Origin: Aphrocallistes beatrix
Taxonomy: Eukaryota > Porifera > Hexactinellida > Sceptrulophora > Aphrocallistidae
DNA: 64,000 bases
Assembly: GCA_963281255.1 (NCBI GenBank)
Contig: OY725505.1
Span: forward strand, 496,001 to 560,000
Direction of reading: 5' to 3'
Made by a program: the position numbers and the translations under genes. The notes under the pieces are model-generated. The model had not been told where the DNA came from and made no database searches. It saw only the letters and a program-made list of their open reading frames with translations. This document shows positions 1 through 10,680 of this stretch, piece by piece. The stretch's first letter is position 1, and every line of letters starts with the position of its first letter.

Positions 1-385
1 GAAAAATCACCAAATTTGTGAATTTAAAAATTTTTTGATGCGTAATGATGACGTCATAACAAAGTGATGAGTCATCATTTTTTGATGATTGCATCATATG
101 TGAGACATGTTAGTATACAGATTCTATTAAAATTTCAGCCTTCTTTCTCCTATAATGGCTGAGTTATTCCCGAATAACTGTGTTGCTTAACTTTTTAAAA
201 TGTGACAATGACGTCATAATTCCATGATGAGTCGACATTTTCGTCTGAGCTCAGAACTTACTGGAGCCATAGCCAAAAGACTCCCACATGCCAAAAATCA
301 GCTTTCTGCGCCTGGCTGTTTCTTCAATCAATTCGTAACAGATATATATATACAAATATTAATCGAGTTTTAATAGTAAGGATGA
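1..385 (-). repeat. Helitron-like repeat, family 1 (HN1), cut by window edge
   Basis: The block reads, in reverse orientation, like the repeats at 49058-49505, 53165-53483 and 36967-37452. Shared landmarks are paired TGACGTCAT and TGATGAGTCATCA motifs near 45-80 and 205-230, the phrase around CATTTTCGTCTGA at 236, and a 5' start (here near 385) reading ACTATTAAAACTCG. The 3' hairpin end lies beyond base 1. No coding potential is seen. Confidence 0.6.
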
Positions 386-539
386 TCAAGATGATTATTC
401 CTTCAAGCTATTGTAGCATGACTTCAAGTTGATTTTGCTGTTATACATTTTCTTTTCAATGATTAAGTATTCCTTTCAGAGGTTTTACAATGGAATCATA
501 ATATGCAAAAAGAGATTTCAAATTTCTTATTTTTGAAAC

Positions 540-800
540 TATGTAATAAATTGTTTGTTTGTTTTGGATTTGAAACAAATAGACCGAATTTTCGGATATT
601 CGTTTGAAATTACCCTAACGGATATTTTGAAAGTTTGCTAGAGACTAGCTTTCAACGGTTGCCCTCGAGTTCTTATGAGTATCGATTCCAAATATTATGT
701 TTCGATACTATGTGGATGAAAATTTATCTGCTTTTGTTTACATTAAATAAATAAATAATGTAAACAAATTTTGAAATGGATTGGTGGTTGATTAGTAAAA
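540..800 (+). repeat. Remnant of Helitron-like family 2 (HN2)
   Basis: The phrase GCTAGAGACTAGCTTTCAAC at about 637, followed by TTTGTTTACAT and AATGTAAACAAATTTTG near 735-775, matches the interior of repeats at 49830-50632, 55240-55948 and 18243-18725. The hairpin end is missing, so this is a partial copy. The flanks from 386 to 1250 show nothing else I recognise. Confidence 0.45.
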
Positions 801-1251
801 GTAATTAGCATTAAGCAATCATAGATAATCTGCATTATTTAGATAGGTCTTGATAATTGCAACGATTGATATTCTTTTTAATAAATGCGATTATTAAAGC
901 GACGTATATAATCGACTCACAAATACGAGTAGTTAAACAGTTTGTATATCATTTCAGCATTGACTTTTCAAACTTTTTCTAAACAAACTTATGTAGTGGT
1001 TGGATACATACCTAGCATAATAAAAAAGGGGTTAGGAGGATCATTTGCGATACCTAGTAGTTTGCAGTGGTATACCCCGAAGTAAAAAGAGGGAGTTCAC
1101 AAATAAGCACATCGCCAGGAATTTTTCTTCAAGCAGAGACATATAAAGTGCTCGGTTTAGTATTGAAGACTGCTTGGAATGAAGACATTCCTAACCCACT
1201 ATTGACAACTGATATTATTTTTATTTTTGTATTTCTTTTATATGCTTAACC

Positions 1252-1383
1252 CAGTGGTTCCCAACCTGGGGTCCATGGAGCCCTTAGTGGTCCACAGAAG
1301 AAATCAAGGGGTCCACAGGATTCGAAATTTTGAGTTACGGTCAATAGGAGGGGTTCACAGCTCAAAAAGGTTGAAAACCGCTG
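1252..1383. mobile_element. hAT-type miniature element with 8-bp target duplication
   Basis: A 132-bp element begins CAGTGGTTCCCAACC and ends GGTTGAAAACCGCTG, imperfect terminal inverted repeats of hAT type. It is flanked on both sides by GCTTAACC (1244-1251 and 1384-1391), an exact 8-bp duplication. A longer sister copy lies at 25476-25640. Confidence 0.88.
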
Positions 1384-1494
1384 GCTTAACCCAACAAATT
1401 GACTGCCGCTCATGAAGGATGTTGAGGATGTCCCATGGATAAGTTTTGAAGAAGACTAGTGCTGATTTAGAATATTGAACACTAATCCATTTTA

Positions 1495-1745
1495 AATTCT
1501 CTACCATTATCAGACTGCGATATAATGGGAGCACCCATGTCCCAGAATATGTCCAGCAAAATATCAGCTACCTCTTTAGCTGTCTTAGTTTCAAGAGCGC
1601 ATATCCTCACAAACTTAGTGAAATAATCCTGATCAACAAGCAGCCATTTATGTGGATAATTTCAACTCAGGAAAAGTAGTCGGAGAGTCAACTAAATCCA
1701 CTTGACCACGGATAAGTATGAAGAAGAAGCGATGGACATAAATAC
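1495..1745 (-). pseudogene. Broken retroelement or Ginger-type integrase core (rve) fragment
   Basis: Read on the minus strand across more than one frame, the stretch gives integrase-core signatures: a QVDL segment, then DYFTKF, then KTAKEVADILLDIF and finally SDNGRE. The Asp of QVDL and the Asp of SDNGRE fit two of the three catalytic acids. Stops and frameshifts break it between QVDL and DYFTKF. Gypsy-class retroelements and Ginger DNA transposons share this domain, and the fragment is too short to choose. No protease or reverse transcriptase lies nearby. Confidence 0.6.
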
Positions 1746-1889
1746 CAAAGACTTGACGGTTTCTTTACATTTTTTAGTTGACATAGCTCGCAATGTGAAG
1801 CAAATACACCAACTAGACAAAAGTATTTGAACACTTGATTATTATTAATTAATAAAGCCGCTTAGAAGCGTGCTTAAAACGTGTCTGAA

Positions 1890-2790
1890 TATCACAAAAT
1901 TAATCATAAATATTGCCTATTGTGCAATTATCAGGGTTGGCAGGTTTTGTCCATGTGGTAAAAACCATAGTGATAAAAACCTGTCAAAACCGTCCTGTCC
2001 AAAACCTCCTGACTGGACAAAACTGGTCAAAACCTAATTATGATACGAATGCATGTTATTTATTTCTTGTATATTTTAATAAGATGTACATAAATATGCT
2101 GAATACATAATTGAATCAATGGGCCTTCCTCCTTGTGTCATTTCAAATTGATCAATTCAAATAACATAAACAATTTGCACGATACCACACATTTTATCAC
2201 TTTACTGTTTCATTGTATAAGTAGTCAATAGCATATTATCAACTCAAAATAAGAAATCTTAACAAGTTTTATACGTTTTCAGTTTCTTATTATTCAAGGA
2301 TATAGTATTGACCGGTATTGACCGGTTTTGACCTGTAAAAACCGGTTTTTTCCTACTGTCCGTCCAAAACCAGTTTTGAACAGGACAAAACCCAACCCTG
2401 GCAATTATATGATGGCTAATCAAAAATTTGCCAACGGATATAGGTACTTTAATACCATATTATATACCCTTTTAATACATTCGTTTTTACTACATGCTTA
2501 ATGATTATAGGCTAATCCTGTCTTTATTCAATCGGCTTCGACCGCATCCACGCCCAAATTAACTATTCTACTGTGAGGCCTGATTTGAGTAGGCCGTGAA
2601 ATAGTCTACTTGAATTACTATTAGGATTCTCAAGATAACTATTAGGATTCTCAAGATGTTGCTTGTCATTATAACTGACCAAAATGCATTTCCATGGCAA
2701 CGTAGTAATGTAACAACATTCATTTGAATAGATGAAGTAGTACTATATCTTATGCAACAATTAGTACTTGTAGTGTCTAAAATGGTAACC
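1890..2790. repeat. Degraded foldback-element arm
   Basis: Sequence at 2401-2595, including CTACTGTGAGGC and GAGTAGGCC near 2570-2594, matches the right arm of the foldback element at 60322-61756. A second piece at about 2660-2740 (ACTGACCAAAATGC through GTAATGTAACAACATT) matches a more internal part of the same arm. The copy is interrupted by a hAT element at 1932-2400. Confidence 0.55.
1932..2400. mobile_element. hAT-type non-autonomous element
   Basis: The element starts CAGGGTTGGCAGGTTTTGTC and ends with the inverse, ACAAAACCCAACCCTG. An exact 8-bp duplication, GCAATTAT, flanks it (1924-1931 and 2401-2408). The interior is rich in short runs such as CAAAACC and ACCGGTTTT. No transposase is present. 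It sits inside an older foldback remnant. Confidence 0.88.
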
Positions 2791-3960
2791 AATCAATATC
2801 TTCACACTAGTTATTTCATCCATGTTAGAATCATGTTTTGTACAGTCGTGTAAATATTTCAAATATTACACAGCACATTTTCTTTTCTGACAGGTATTCC
2901 CAGATTTAGAGATCAAATACTGAAAGAAGTGTATCATAGTGTGTACACATCGTAGTGCCCACGGGACAATAGTTTATCTGGCTTTGATTAAAACACAAAT
3001 TGGAAGTGAGTGTCTGCGCATTACTACACTGAAGGATCTAGTTCCAAAATGCAAATGCCCTATAAAACACAAGAATGCCCTGTTTGACTTAGTTCCGAAA
3101 TAATTTCCCTCTTGAATTCATTGGTTCGCATTTATGAACGTAGAATAGTTAGCGTTGGAGTTGGTGGCACATGCTTGACTTGAATAAGTCCGACTCGAAT
3201 CGATCCTATTGGAGAAGCCATCCAGAAGAGTCAGGCTTATTTTTATTCCTCATTCAAATTTCACTTCAGTTTGGACACGATTCCTCTGACAATTTTGAAA
3301 AATATTGTATTGCTCCCTGTAGCTTTGTAACATCTTATTATGTTTGATTTGATATTGTAATATATACGTAGCTGACCACGGTTTATCGGTAGTATGTCGA
3401 CATTTTCGTCTGAGGTCAGAACTTAGTGGAGCCATAACCAAAAGACTTCCACATGTGGCTTGCAGTTCTTCAATCAATTCGTTACAGATATATATATGTA
3501 TACACACATACACAAACATTAAACGAGTTTTAATAGTAAGGATTATTCAGGGCTAGCCAAAAATAATTTTACACTCCCTTTATGGGGGCATTATTCGGGA
3601 GCCATATATATAATCACTCTTCCATTCTTATTAATTATGATGCCACGCTGCATCCTTTTGGTAGAAATTGATGTACCTTTTATTGTGTATTAAAATCTAT
3701 TATGGAGAAATATTTTGGCCATTATACATGGTTTAGTTAATGAACGTAAAGTCACAGGATTCAAGTTTTTTAATTGAATTAAATACGTTAACAAACAAAT
3801 TTACAAGTAATTTGAAATCAACCATCATTAATTTAAAAAATCGATTGTCGAGAGTAATTGAATACTTAATAATCGATTAAATAATCAGTTATTTACTAAT
3901 CGCAATTAATCCAAGTAGTAACCAAGTTCTAGCGTCTAGACTCTATAGATTCCTAAACGA
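2791..3960. other. Gene-free stretch
   Basis: I see no convincing gene here. It contains a 5' end of a Helitron-like repeat at 3393-3543 and unclassified AT-rich sequence. Confidence 0.4.
3393..3543 (-). repeat. Helitron-like HN1 5' end fragment
   Basis: In reverse orientation the fragment reads CCTTACTATTAAAACTCG, then a TG-rich tract and CAGACGAAAATGTCGACAT, as at 49058 and 53165. The 3' half with the hairpins is missing. Confidence 0.55.
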
Positions 3961-4007
3961 TGGAATTTGCTTTCTTCTTTTCTGCTGAATGCGAAATCTT
4001 TGAAAGT

Positions 4008-5456
4008 TCACTCAAAATCTTGAGGAGTCATTTTAGAGAAACAGGATCCATATTTCATCATCTTGTCCGCCAAATCATTCCTAAGAATACTTTTCAGACA
4101 TTCCTTGAAAATGTTAAGATCTTGAGAGATATAATGATTGTCTAAGAAAAACTCAAATATGTCAGAATATGTTATATTATCGTTAGCATTGTATCCAAGA
4201 AGTTTCAACATCACTCTCCACTTATCAATGGTCAACTCATATGTAATCTCGGATACAAATCTATCCATCATCATCTTATTTTCATCAAGCTTAATCTGTG
4301 TGGTATTTCTGGTTAGAAATGGAATTTCTTTAGCTAGGTAGACGAGGTCACTTCTCACATCTGAAAGAGCATCAAGAAACTTTTTTGAATCGAAGCCTGG
4401 CCACCTATCTATCTTGAGTAGGAATTTTTGTGGAGTTGGGCATTCATCAGATAGACCAGCTGGAAAATTAATTGCATTTTGCAACTTCCTAACGTCTCTT
4501 TCTGTTAATCTTTCTATCAAGTTAATCAATGCTGTACTGAATAGAACAGGTTGTTTGCTGCTGAACTATAAAAAATATATTTGGAATCAACAATTCGAAT
4601 TGTAGCACTGAGGTAGTACATATTTATACCAAATATTCTACATTTTGGCTCCTCGTTCATAATGACTTAACTGGAATGAGTTAGCAACACACCTACGTTT
4701 AACCCAAGACTACCGCAATTTATCAGTGGTACAACTTTATGACTTCTTTCCCATTGAAAATGGCTGGAGACATCCGCGATATCGCGAGTTACAATATAAT
4801 AAGTACGTAAAAGTGTTTAATACTAGTTAGTTAACGAATATTAGGTAAATATGTGCTGATTGCTGAATGAAGATACTGACTTTGTCTCATCAAGGTTAAT
4901 TTCGCCAAAGGGCACAAAACTTGAAATTTGCCAAAGAGACGTTATCCCCATTTGGGGCTTTATTTCACTTAAAATTCCCGCTTGGATTAATAACTTGGAA
5001 GTTTTTCAAGAAAGTTTTTTATTTTCAAAATTTCCAATTTCTATCTTAATAGTTATTATAACTCAGAGAGTTTCACAATATTCTCATCAACTTCTAAGTT
5101 ATCGATTTATCAATTTAAATGATATATTACTCTATTATTCTCCTAAATCTCCTGCTTTTCAGACAAAATAATTATGAATTTACTCACATCCTTTGAAAAA
5201 GAGGTTTTGTCAGTTTCGTCATATCTTTCGTCATCCATTCTCATTTTTTGGTTCCCTTCAGGAAAAGGAATATCACATTCAGCACTTTCAAAATCAAGAT
5301 AAATATCATGAATTTTGAGTATAGAATCAGTTGATAGAGAAGAATCGGATGAATGATCAGGTAACTCAAGATCTTGGGGATCCACACTAATCTTTCTGCG
5401 CTTTGCACTAATTGCAATTTCTTCAGTTGAGTGACTAGATGTTGAAACTTTCTTTT
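4008..5456 (-). CDS. Tandem death effector domain protein, copy 1 (3' exons, truncated)
   Basis: Two exons are supported: 5456-5188 (acceptor after TATATTTTAG, donor GAT|GTGAGT) and 4565-4008 (acceptor after TTTTTATAG), joined in phase 0. The first exon encodes a Ser/Asp/Glu-rich linker with an AKRRKI basic cluster that could be a nuclear signal. The second encodes two helical domains of death effector type. Domain 1 runs from LIERLTERDVRKL to a VRSDLVYLA segment, which fits the RxDL position of the family. Domain 2 runs from LTIDKWRVMLK to ILRNDLADKM. Tandem DEDs occur in adaptors and in initiator-caspase prodomains; no caspase domain follows here. The paralogue at 10681-12790 continues about 26 residues past the point where this copy has an in-frame TGA (GAG TGA at about 4008-4013), so this copy is shortened. 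A first exon like that of the paralogue was not found; a Helitron-like repeat sits just upstream at 5577. The gene may be decaying. Confidence 0.68.
4619..4690 (-). promoter_or_regulatory. Recurrent TATA cassette, copy F
   Basis: On the minus strand this reads GCTAACTCATT, AGTTAAGTCATT, GAGGAGCC and then GGTATAAATATG. The order matches the copy at 28868-28953. The TATA-like stretch lies 56-63 bp upstream of the second exon of the minus-strand death-domain gene. It is the most divergent of the six copies, and its function is inferred only from recurrence and layout. Confidence 0.35.
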
Positions 5457-5576
5457 CTAAAATATAACCCATTTTAAAAAAACGAATTTCATAGATTATT
5501 TGCCACTTTTGTACATACAAGCTTGAAGACGAACTGTGCAGCTGTGGGATACCTTGTGTCCGCATCATGCTCTATG

Positions 5577-5702
5577 ATGGTTCATAATAACTTAAGTTCT
5601 GACTTCAGACGAAAATGTTGATTCATCATGGAATTATGGCGTCATTGGCGGACACAAAGTGTTCGCCTGCCGCGCAGCGCAATCAAGCGAAGCGCGCTTG
5701 TA
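5577..5702 (+). repeat. Short Helitron-like element with 3' hairpin cassette
   Basis: The copy runs from AAGTTCTGACTTCAGACG through ATCATGGAATTATGGCGTCA straight into GCGGACAC-AAA-GTGTTCGC, GCCGCGCAGCGC and AAGCGAAGCGCGCTT. It is an internally deleted HN1 copy that keeps the GC-rich hairpin end. Confidence 0.6.
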
Positions 5703-6427
5703 TTTTTATTATTTGTTTACTTTATTTATCTAAAGTAAATAAAAACAAACAAATTATTCATCACTTATTTCCAAAATACTAGATTTTGTATTTTTAACTA
5801 AAAGCTATAGGTAATAGTAATTCCTCCTCCAGCATCCCCACTGAAGGTCATTCTTGAACTGAAAAAGCTTTATACTAATAGTTGCCTAATTTAGTAATGC
5901 TTCTATTATCAGTTCAATAAAGAACTTCTTATGCAAACAATCCTTGCATTTATCATTGCAGTTGATAATTGAACATACATCATGTAGATAAATATGATAG
6001 TTTCAATAAACTCTTAGTGGTACAAGATTGCATAATTGATCAAATATTTTAATTAATGCATTCCAAGTAGCTTCTATCAGCCATGATACTTGTATTCAGT
6101 TAATCCAATATTATGCAACTAATTTCCTTTTTAGTTTTAATTTATATATATTAAATAGTTAATTTGAATAAATTCAACTCAAATGGTTGATAAAATATTT
6201 GCCTGAACATTCGTTATCAATCTACTATGTATAATGCAAAAATTGATACCCTAAAGAAATAATAAGGGTATTTAGGAACTATCATTGCGACAAAGTGTCC
6301 TCTCTAAAGTTTATTCTTAACCTAAATCGAGTTTAGTTAGTAGTATGCAAATGTATGCGAATACGGGAGTGGCGCTAGAGGGGGGGAGGGGGCTACAGTC
6401 TCTCCGTCGGGGAACACTAGCCACCTG
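5703..6427. other. Gene-free stretch
   Basis: AT-rich sequence. It opens with a pair of inverted TTTGTTTACTTTATTTA / AAGTAAATAAA tracts like those of HN2 repeats. No ORF, RNA gene or transposon end is supportable. Confidence 0.4.
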
Positions 6428-6496
6428 TTGGGAAAAGAATTGGAAGAAATTTAGAAAGGACACTCTTTTCTAAATTTCTTCCAATTCTTTTCCCAA
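6428..6496. repeat. Perfect 30-bp hairpin
   Basis: The arm starting TTGGGAAAAGAATTGG (6428-6457) is repeated exactly in inverse at about 6467-6496, with a loop of about 9 bases (GGACACTCT). Such a stem could fold as small-RNA precursor or simply be a young palindromic insertion. The flanks carry similar short phrases (CGTCGGGGAACACTAG and CTATCGGGGAGCTTAG), so it may be the centre of a larger palindromic repeat. Confidence 0.75.
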
Positions 6497-6533
6497 CACA
6501 ATTTAGTCCCTCTATCGGGGAGCTTAGCCCGGC

Positions 6534-6748
6534 TAGGGTTGCCGTGGTAATTGAAATCTGTGGGAATTCCCATGTGAAAACCCACAGAATCCCATATGGG
6601 AATGGGAATGGGAATGATCTTAAGCTATGGGAATTCCCACGTGTGGGATTCTGTGGGATTTTTTGCGGGTTTCCGCGGGAATTCCCACCGAAATCTTGTG
6701 AGAATGCCCCGGAATGGGAATTGAAATTCTATTCCCACGGCAACCCTG
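6534..6748. mobile_element. Probable hAT-type miniature element
   Basis: The ends are TAGGGTTGCCGTGG and the inverse CCACGGCAACCCTG. The interior is built of GGGAATTCCCA and GGGAATGGGAATG repeats. No clean target duplication was found, so family assignment rests on the ends alone. Confidence 0.5.
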
Positions 6749-7129
6749 TAATAGCTCCCCTGTCGGGGAATTCCTGGTGTCACCCATGCACGAATACAAA
6801 CTGGGTACGGATGGGCAATAGGTATTTCAAACTTGTTTTCTATAATATACCTTGTGCCAGGAAATATGCAAACTCATTTTACTGTTCAAACAAAATCTAT
6901 TTCTATTCCATAAATTTGTAATCAAATTGGCAAAATATACTTGTAGTATGTAACTTGTTTTAGCTATAATCAAACGAAATACTATATAAACAAGTTTAAC
7001 TTACTGTATCCAATATTGTTGTGTGCAGACATTGATGTCGCTGAATTGGTTGGAATGCTAGAGGACATAGGACATAACTTATCCCAGAGCTCGACCTTTA
7101 TAAATTATTCTGAAAACTTTCGAATATGT

Positions 7130-7510
7130 AATTAAAAAGAGTGCTTTTCAAAACGAAAGTAAATATTCAACTTGAAATACACAATGGGATAGACTCCTTT
7201 ATATATGATAATCACAGTAATGTCCCTAGTCTAATTCGGACATATTTTGAATAAAATAAGACACAATCTTCAGTCTGTTATGAGCTCCGTTCTTGGCTTG
7301 TCTTCACTTGAACTAGAAGGCAATTTTCTGATCATCTGTGTTGACATTCTGATCTAAAAAGTCAGAAAATGAACAAAATACTAGATGTATATTATTGATT
7401 TTAAATGACAAAAATGGGTTAAAATTACTATTTTGGATTAGTGTCGTTGATTATGAAATAAAATCATTAGTGGGGAATAGGGGTTGGAATATTCTCGCCA
7501 TCTCGAGCTC
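7130..7510. repeat. Half copy of the 13.8-14.5 kb foldback repeat
   Basis: The run from CGTTCTTGGCTTGTCTTCAC at about 7290 to GGAATATTCTCGCCATC and GAGCTCCCCACT at about 7510 parallels one arm of the inverted repeat at 13821-14460 (CGGTTCTTGACTTGACCTCA to GAGTTCCCCACT). Only one arm is present. Confidence 0.5.
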
Positions 7511-7820
7511 CCCACTCATGGAAGTTCTCTGTCATAAAGATGGAGATTTGATGATAATACGTACGTATTAATAAACTGAGTAGATGCAGGACAATAAAGT
7601 CTAGGATGATTAGAATGATAGATCTACTCAGGGGCACCGAACTTTGGGGATCTCTTGGAAATTTGGGGGTCAGCACAAATTTAGTTTTGTATCTCTGGGC
7701 CATCTTCTACAATCCATCGCTTATGCATCTACACAGTGGTACTACCAGCCATTTAAATAGGGATGAGCGCTGTCCAGCAAGTCAACATTGTTAGGCTGGG
7801 CTTTCTCTGAGGTGAAAATA

Positions 7821-7873
7821 CAGGTAACTCTTGTCCCAATTGAGCGGTTGTCTCGATTAAGCGGGGTTAACTG
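7821..7873. mobile_element. 53-bp Tc1/mariner-like miniature element
   Basis: The ends CAGGTAACTCTTGTCCCAAT and GATTAAGCGGGGTTAACTG lie between TA dinucleotides. It belongs to the family of 23185-23339 and 36095-36266. From 7880 to 8400 nothing further is recognised. Confidence 0.5.
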
Positions 7874-8410
7874 TATATATAAACCAAACCAAGGACAGAA
7901 GGTTAGCTCTTAACAGAGCCCACCCTGCTCTCCTCGTGCCACCTTTGGCTCTATTAATGAGTTGTTAGGTTGATGACTATACTTTGCATATTAACTAACT
8001 ATATTTTTTATTTTAAACCACCCAGAATAGTGGTGCAGTCCCAGATATGAATCTGAACTCACTTTTGAGGAATGCTTTGATGAATATAGTAGAGTATAGG
8101 ACGTTCCTACCTTACACAGCAAAATTAAGCAACTATGTACACTCAACAATCAGAGCATACATACGTCTATATTTTAGTATCACATTATGAAAGTGAACTA
8201 TTCTAATTGAAAGTAATATTAGACATGCGGATGAACAATCTTAATTGATCATCAAAACACAATATCATAGTGACATAAAGTGGAATGAATAAGTTAATAT
8301 TATGTGGTAACACTAAAATGATGTATCAAGTAAAATCACTATTTACACAGATGGATAAATGGTAAAATGATCAAGCATTCTTAAATCCTGTGATATAAAA
8401 TTACACTGGG

Positions 8411-9426
8411 CATGGCCTACTATAACACGGCTATGCATGCTGCCGAATCATAGTAAAAAATAAGAGTCCAGTTTTAACAAAGTCAAAATTTAATTAGACC
8501 GATAAATCAAAAATCGCTCCCGATAGACATTTGAAATGTATTATTACCATATACAAATATTAGATCAGAGTATCCAATTCCGCTGTCAAAAATTTGATAT
8601 GTCATCATGTGATTGCGCAATAGGCTATTTTTAGAACGGAAAATGTTGCTGTTCCAACTCATATTAGATATCGTTATCTGCATTTACCTCAAGCCAAAAA
8701 TTCTGAAAATTTTAGTTGGAATATCTATGCATTCCTCAGTTGCTATGGAAACAAAAAATTAGATGTTTAAGCCATAACTCGAAAAGTATAGATCGTAGAG
8801 ACTAAGAAATAATACCATTTAATCCGTAATCTATTACTTCCTATATGAAAATAATACTATTAACATGTTTATTTTCAAGTTCAATTATTTAGGATTTTAT
8901 CACAATCTATAGAGAAGTAATGAGATATGACAAAATCCTAGATAACTCATAACATATTGAAAATAGACATGTGAATAGTATTATTCTCATATAGGGAGTA
9001 AAAATTACAGATTAAATGATATAATTTCTTAGTGTCTACGATCTATACTTATATACGAGTTATGGCTTAAACATGTAATTTTTTGTTTCCATAGCAACTG
9101 AGGAATGCATAGACATTCCAACTAACATTTTCAGAATTTTTGGCTTGAGGTAAATGCAGATAACGATATCTAATATGAGTTGGAACAGCAACATTTTTCG
9201 TTCTAAAAATAGCCTATTGCGGAATCACATGATGACATATCAAATTTTTGACAGCGGAATTGGATACTCTGATATAATATTTGTATATGGTAATAATACA
9301 TTTCAAATGTCTATCGGAAGCGGTTTTTGATTTATCGGTCTAATTAAATTTTGACTTTGTTAAAACTGGACTCTTATTTTTTACTATGATTCGGCAGCAT
9401 GCATAGCCGTGTTATAGTAGGCCATG
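8411..9426. mobile_element. Foldback transposon with ~480-bp arms, 7-bp target duplication
   Basis: The left end CATGGCCTACTATAACACGG is repeated in inverse at the right end, and similarity runs through almost the whole element: two arms of nearly 500 bp around a short centre near 8900. The flanks CACTGGG (8404-8410 and 9427-9433) are a 7-bp duplication. No transposase is encoded. The same design, with related ends and also a 7-bp duplication, is seen at 60322-61756; a shrunken copy is at 9858-10246. Confidence 0.88.
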
Positions 9427-9857
9427 CACTGGGATATCACAGAAATTACAAATATAGACCTGAAAAGTAACTTGTAGATTGTATCAGCTATAGCATGGCT
9501 TACTCAATACAAGGCCGTGGAGAAATGAAAAATGGTAAACGGATGTTTCGTCGCTGAGATCTCTTCGAACGGAATTACTTGAACTGTTAGGAGTTTGTTC
9601 TACATCTGAATAGAATTAATAGAAGAGTGAGCATTTTGGAAAGTATTATGTACTTGTACAAGAGCAAAGAGAAAGCGGGCATTTTGGGTTTGGAATAATA
9701 TCAAATGACACGCGAGAGTGATTTTTTTATTTCGTGAGTGGGTGGGTGATTGTCATTTATTATTTGTTAAAATGAGTGGGAGAATTAAAGTGAGGATTCA
9801 TTAATTTCATTCAAAGAAATATCACCGACGGAACATCTACCATTCCTGACAAATAGA

Positions 9858-10246
9858 AGGTCAGTTTTAACATAGTCAATTACTCAGTTGCTATGGAAAC
9901 AAATTATTGAATATTTAAGCCATAATTCAAATAATATATATCATAGACACTAAGAAATTGTACCATTCAATCCGCAAACTACTACTTCCTATATGATAAT
10001 AATACTGTTCACATGTCTGTTTTCAATAATTTCGGAGCTATCTGGGATTTTGTCAAATCTCATTACTTTATTGATATCAAATTTTGACAGCTGAATTGGA
10101 TGCTCTGATATAATGCTTATATATGGTAATAATATCAAAGGTCTATCATATACAGTTTTTATTTATCAGTCTAATTAAATATTGACTGTGTTAAAACTGG
10201 CCTACTCGGTGAAATACACAGCCGTATATTAAGTAGGCCATGGCTT
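9858..10246. repeat. Internally deleted foldback copy
   Basis: From AGTTTTAACATAGTCAA to AAGTAGGCCATGG the block follows the element at 8411-9426, including CTCAGTTGCTATGGAAACAA and the ACTTCCTATATGA centre. It lacks about 60 bp at the left end and parts of the right arm. No target duplication remains. Confidence 0.65.
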
Positions 10247-10680
10247 TTTTATTGACTCACTGATCCTGACATTTGATTCAATTGACTTAGTCTACCCAAT
10301 TTCCCGCTAACTGCAAAATTTTGCAACAATTCACTCTAGAAAACAAGATAAGATAGAAATCTTACAAGTATTAATTGATATGTATTAGGGTACTGAATCT
10401 ACATACGCCCCACAATTGTCCGAGGGTGTTCAATTTTTTGCTTGTAGGAGACAGTAATTCTCAACCTCCCTCTCAATTCTCCTTCTCCATACATGCTAAC
10501 TTGAGCCATGATAAAAAACGAGACGCGTCGTTGAATTTCAATGGACATGGCGGGACGCAATAGAAAAATATTATATTTAAGCTCAAAAAAAGTGAGACAT
10601 AATGGTGACATTTCATGTAAAAATTACTCACTCTGAATTAAATTCAAAAATTTCATTCGATAAAAAAAGAAGGAATTATA

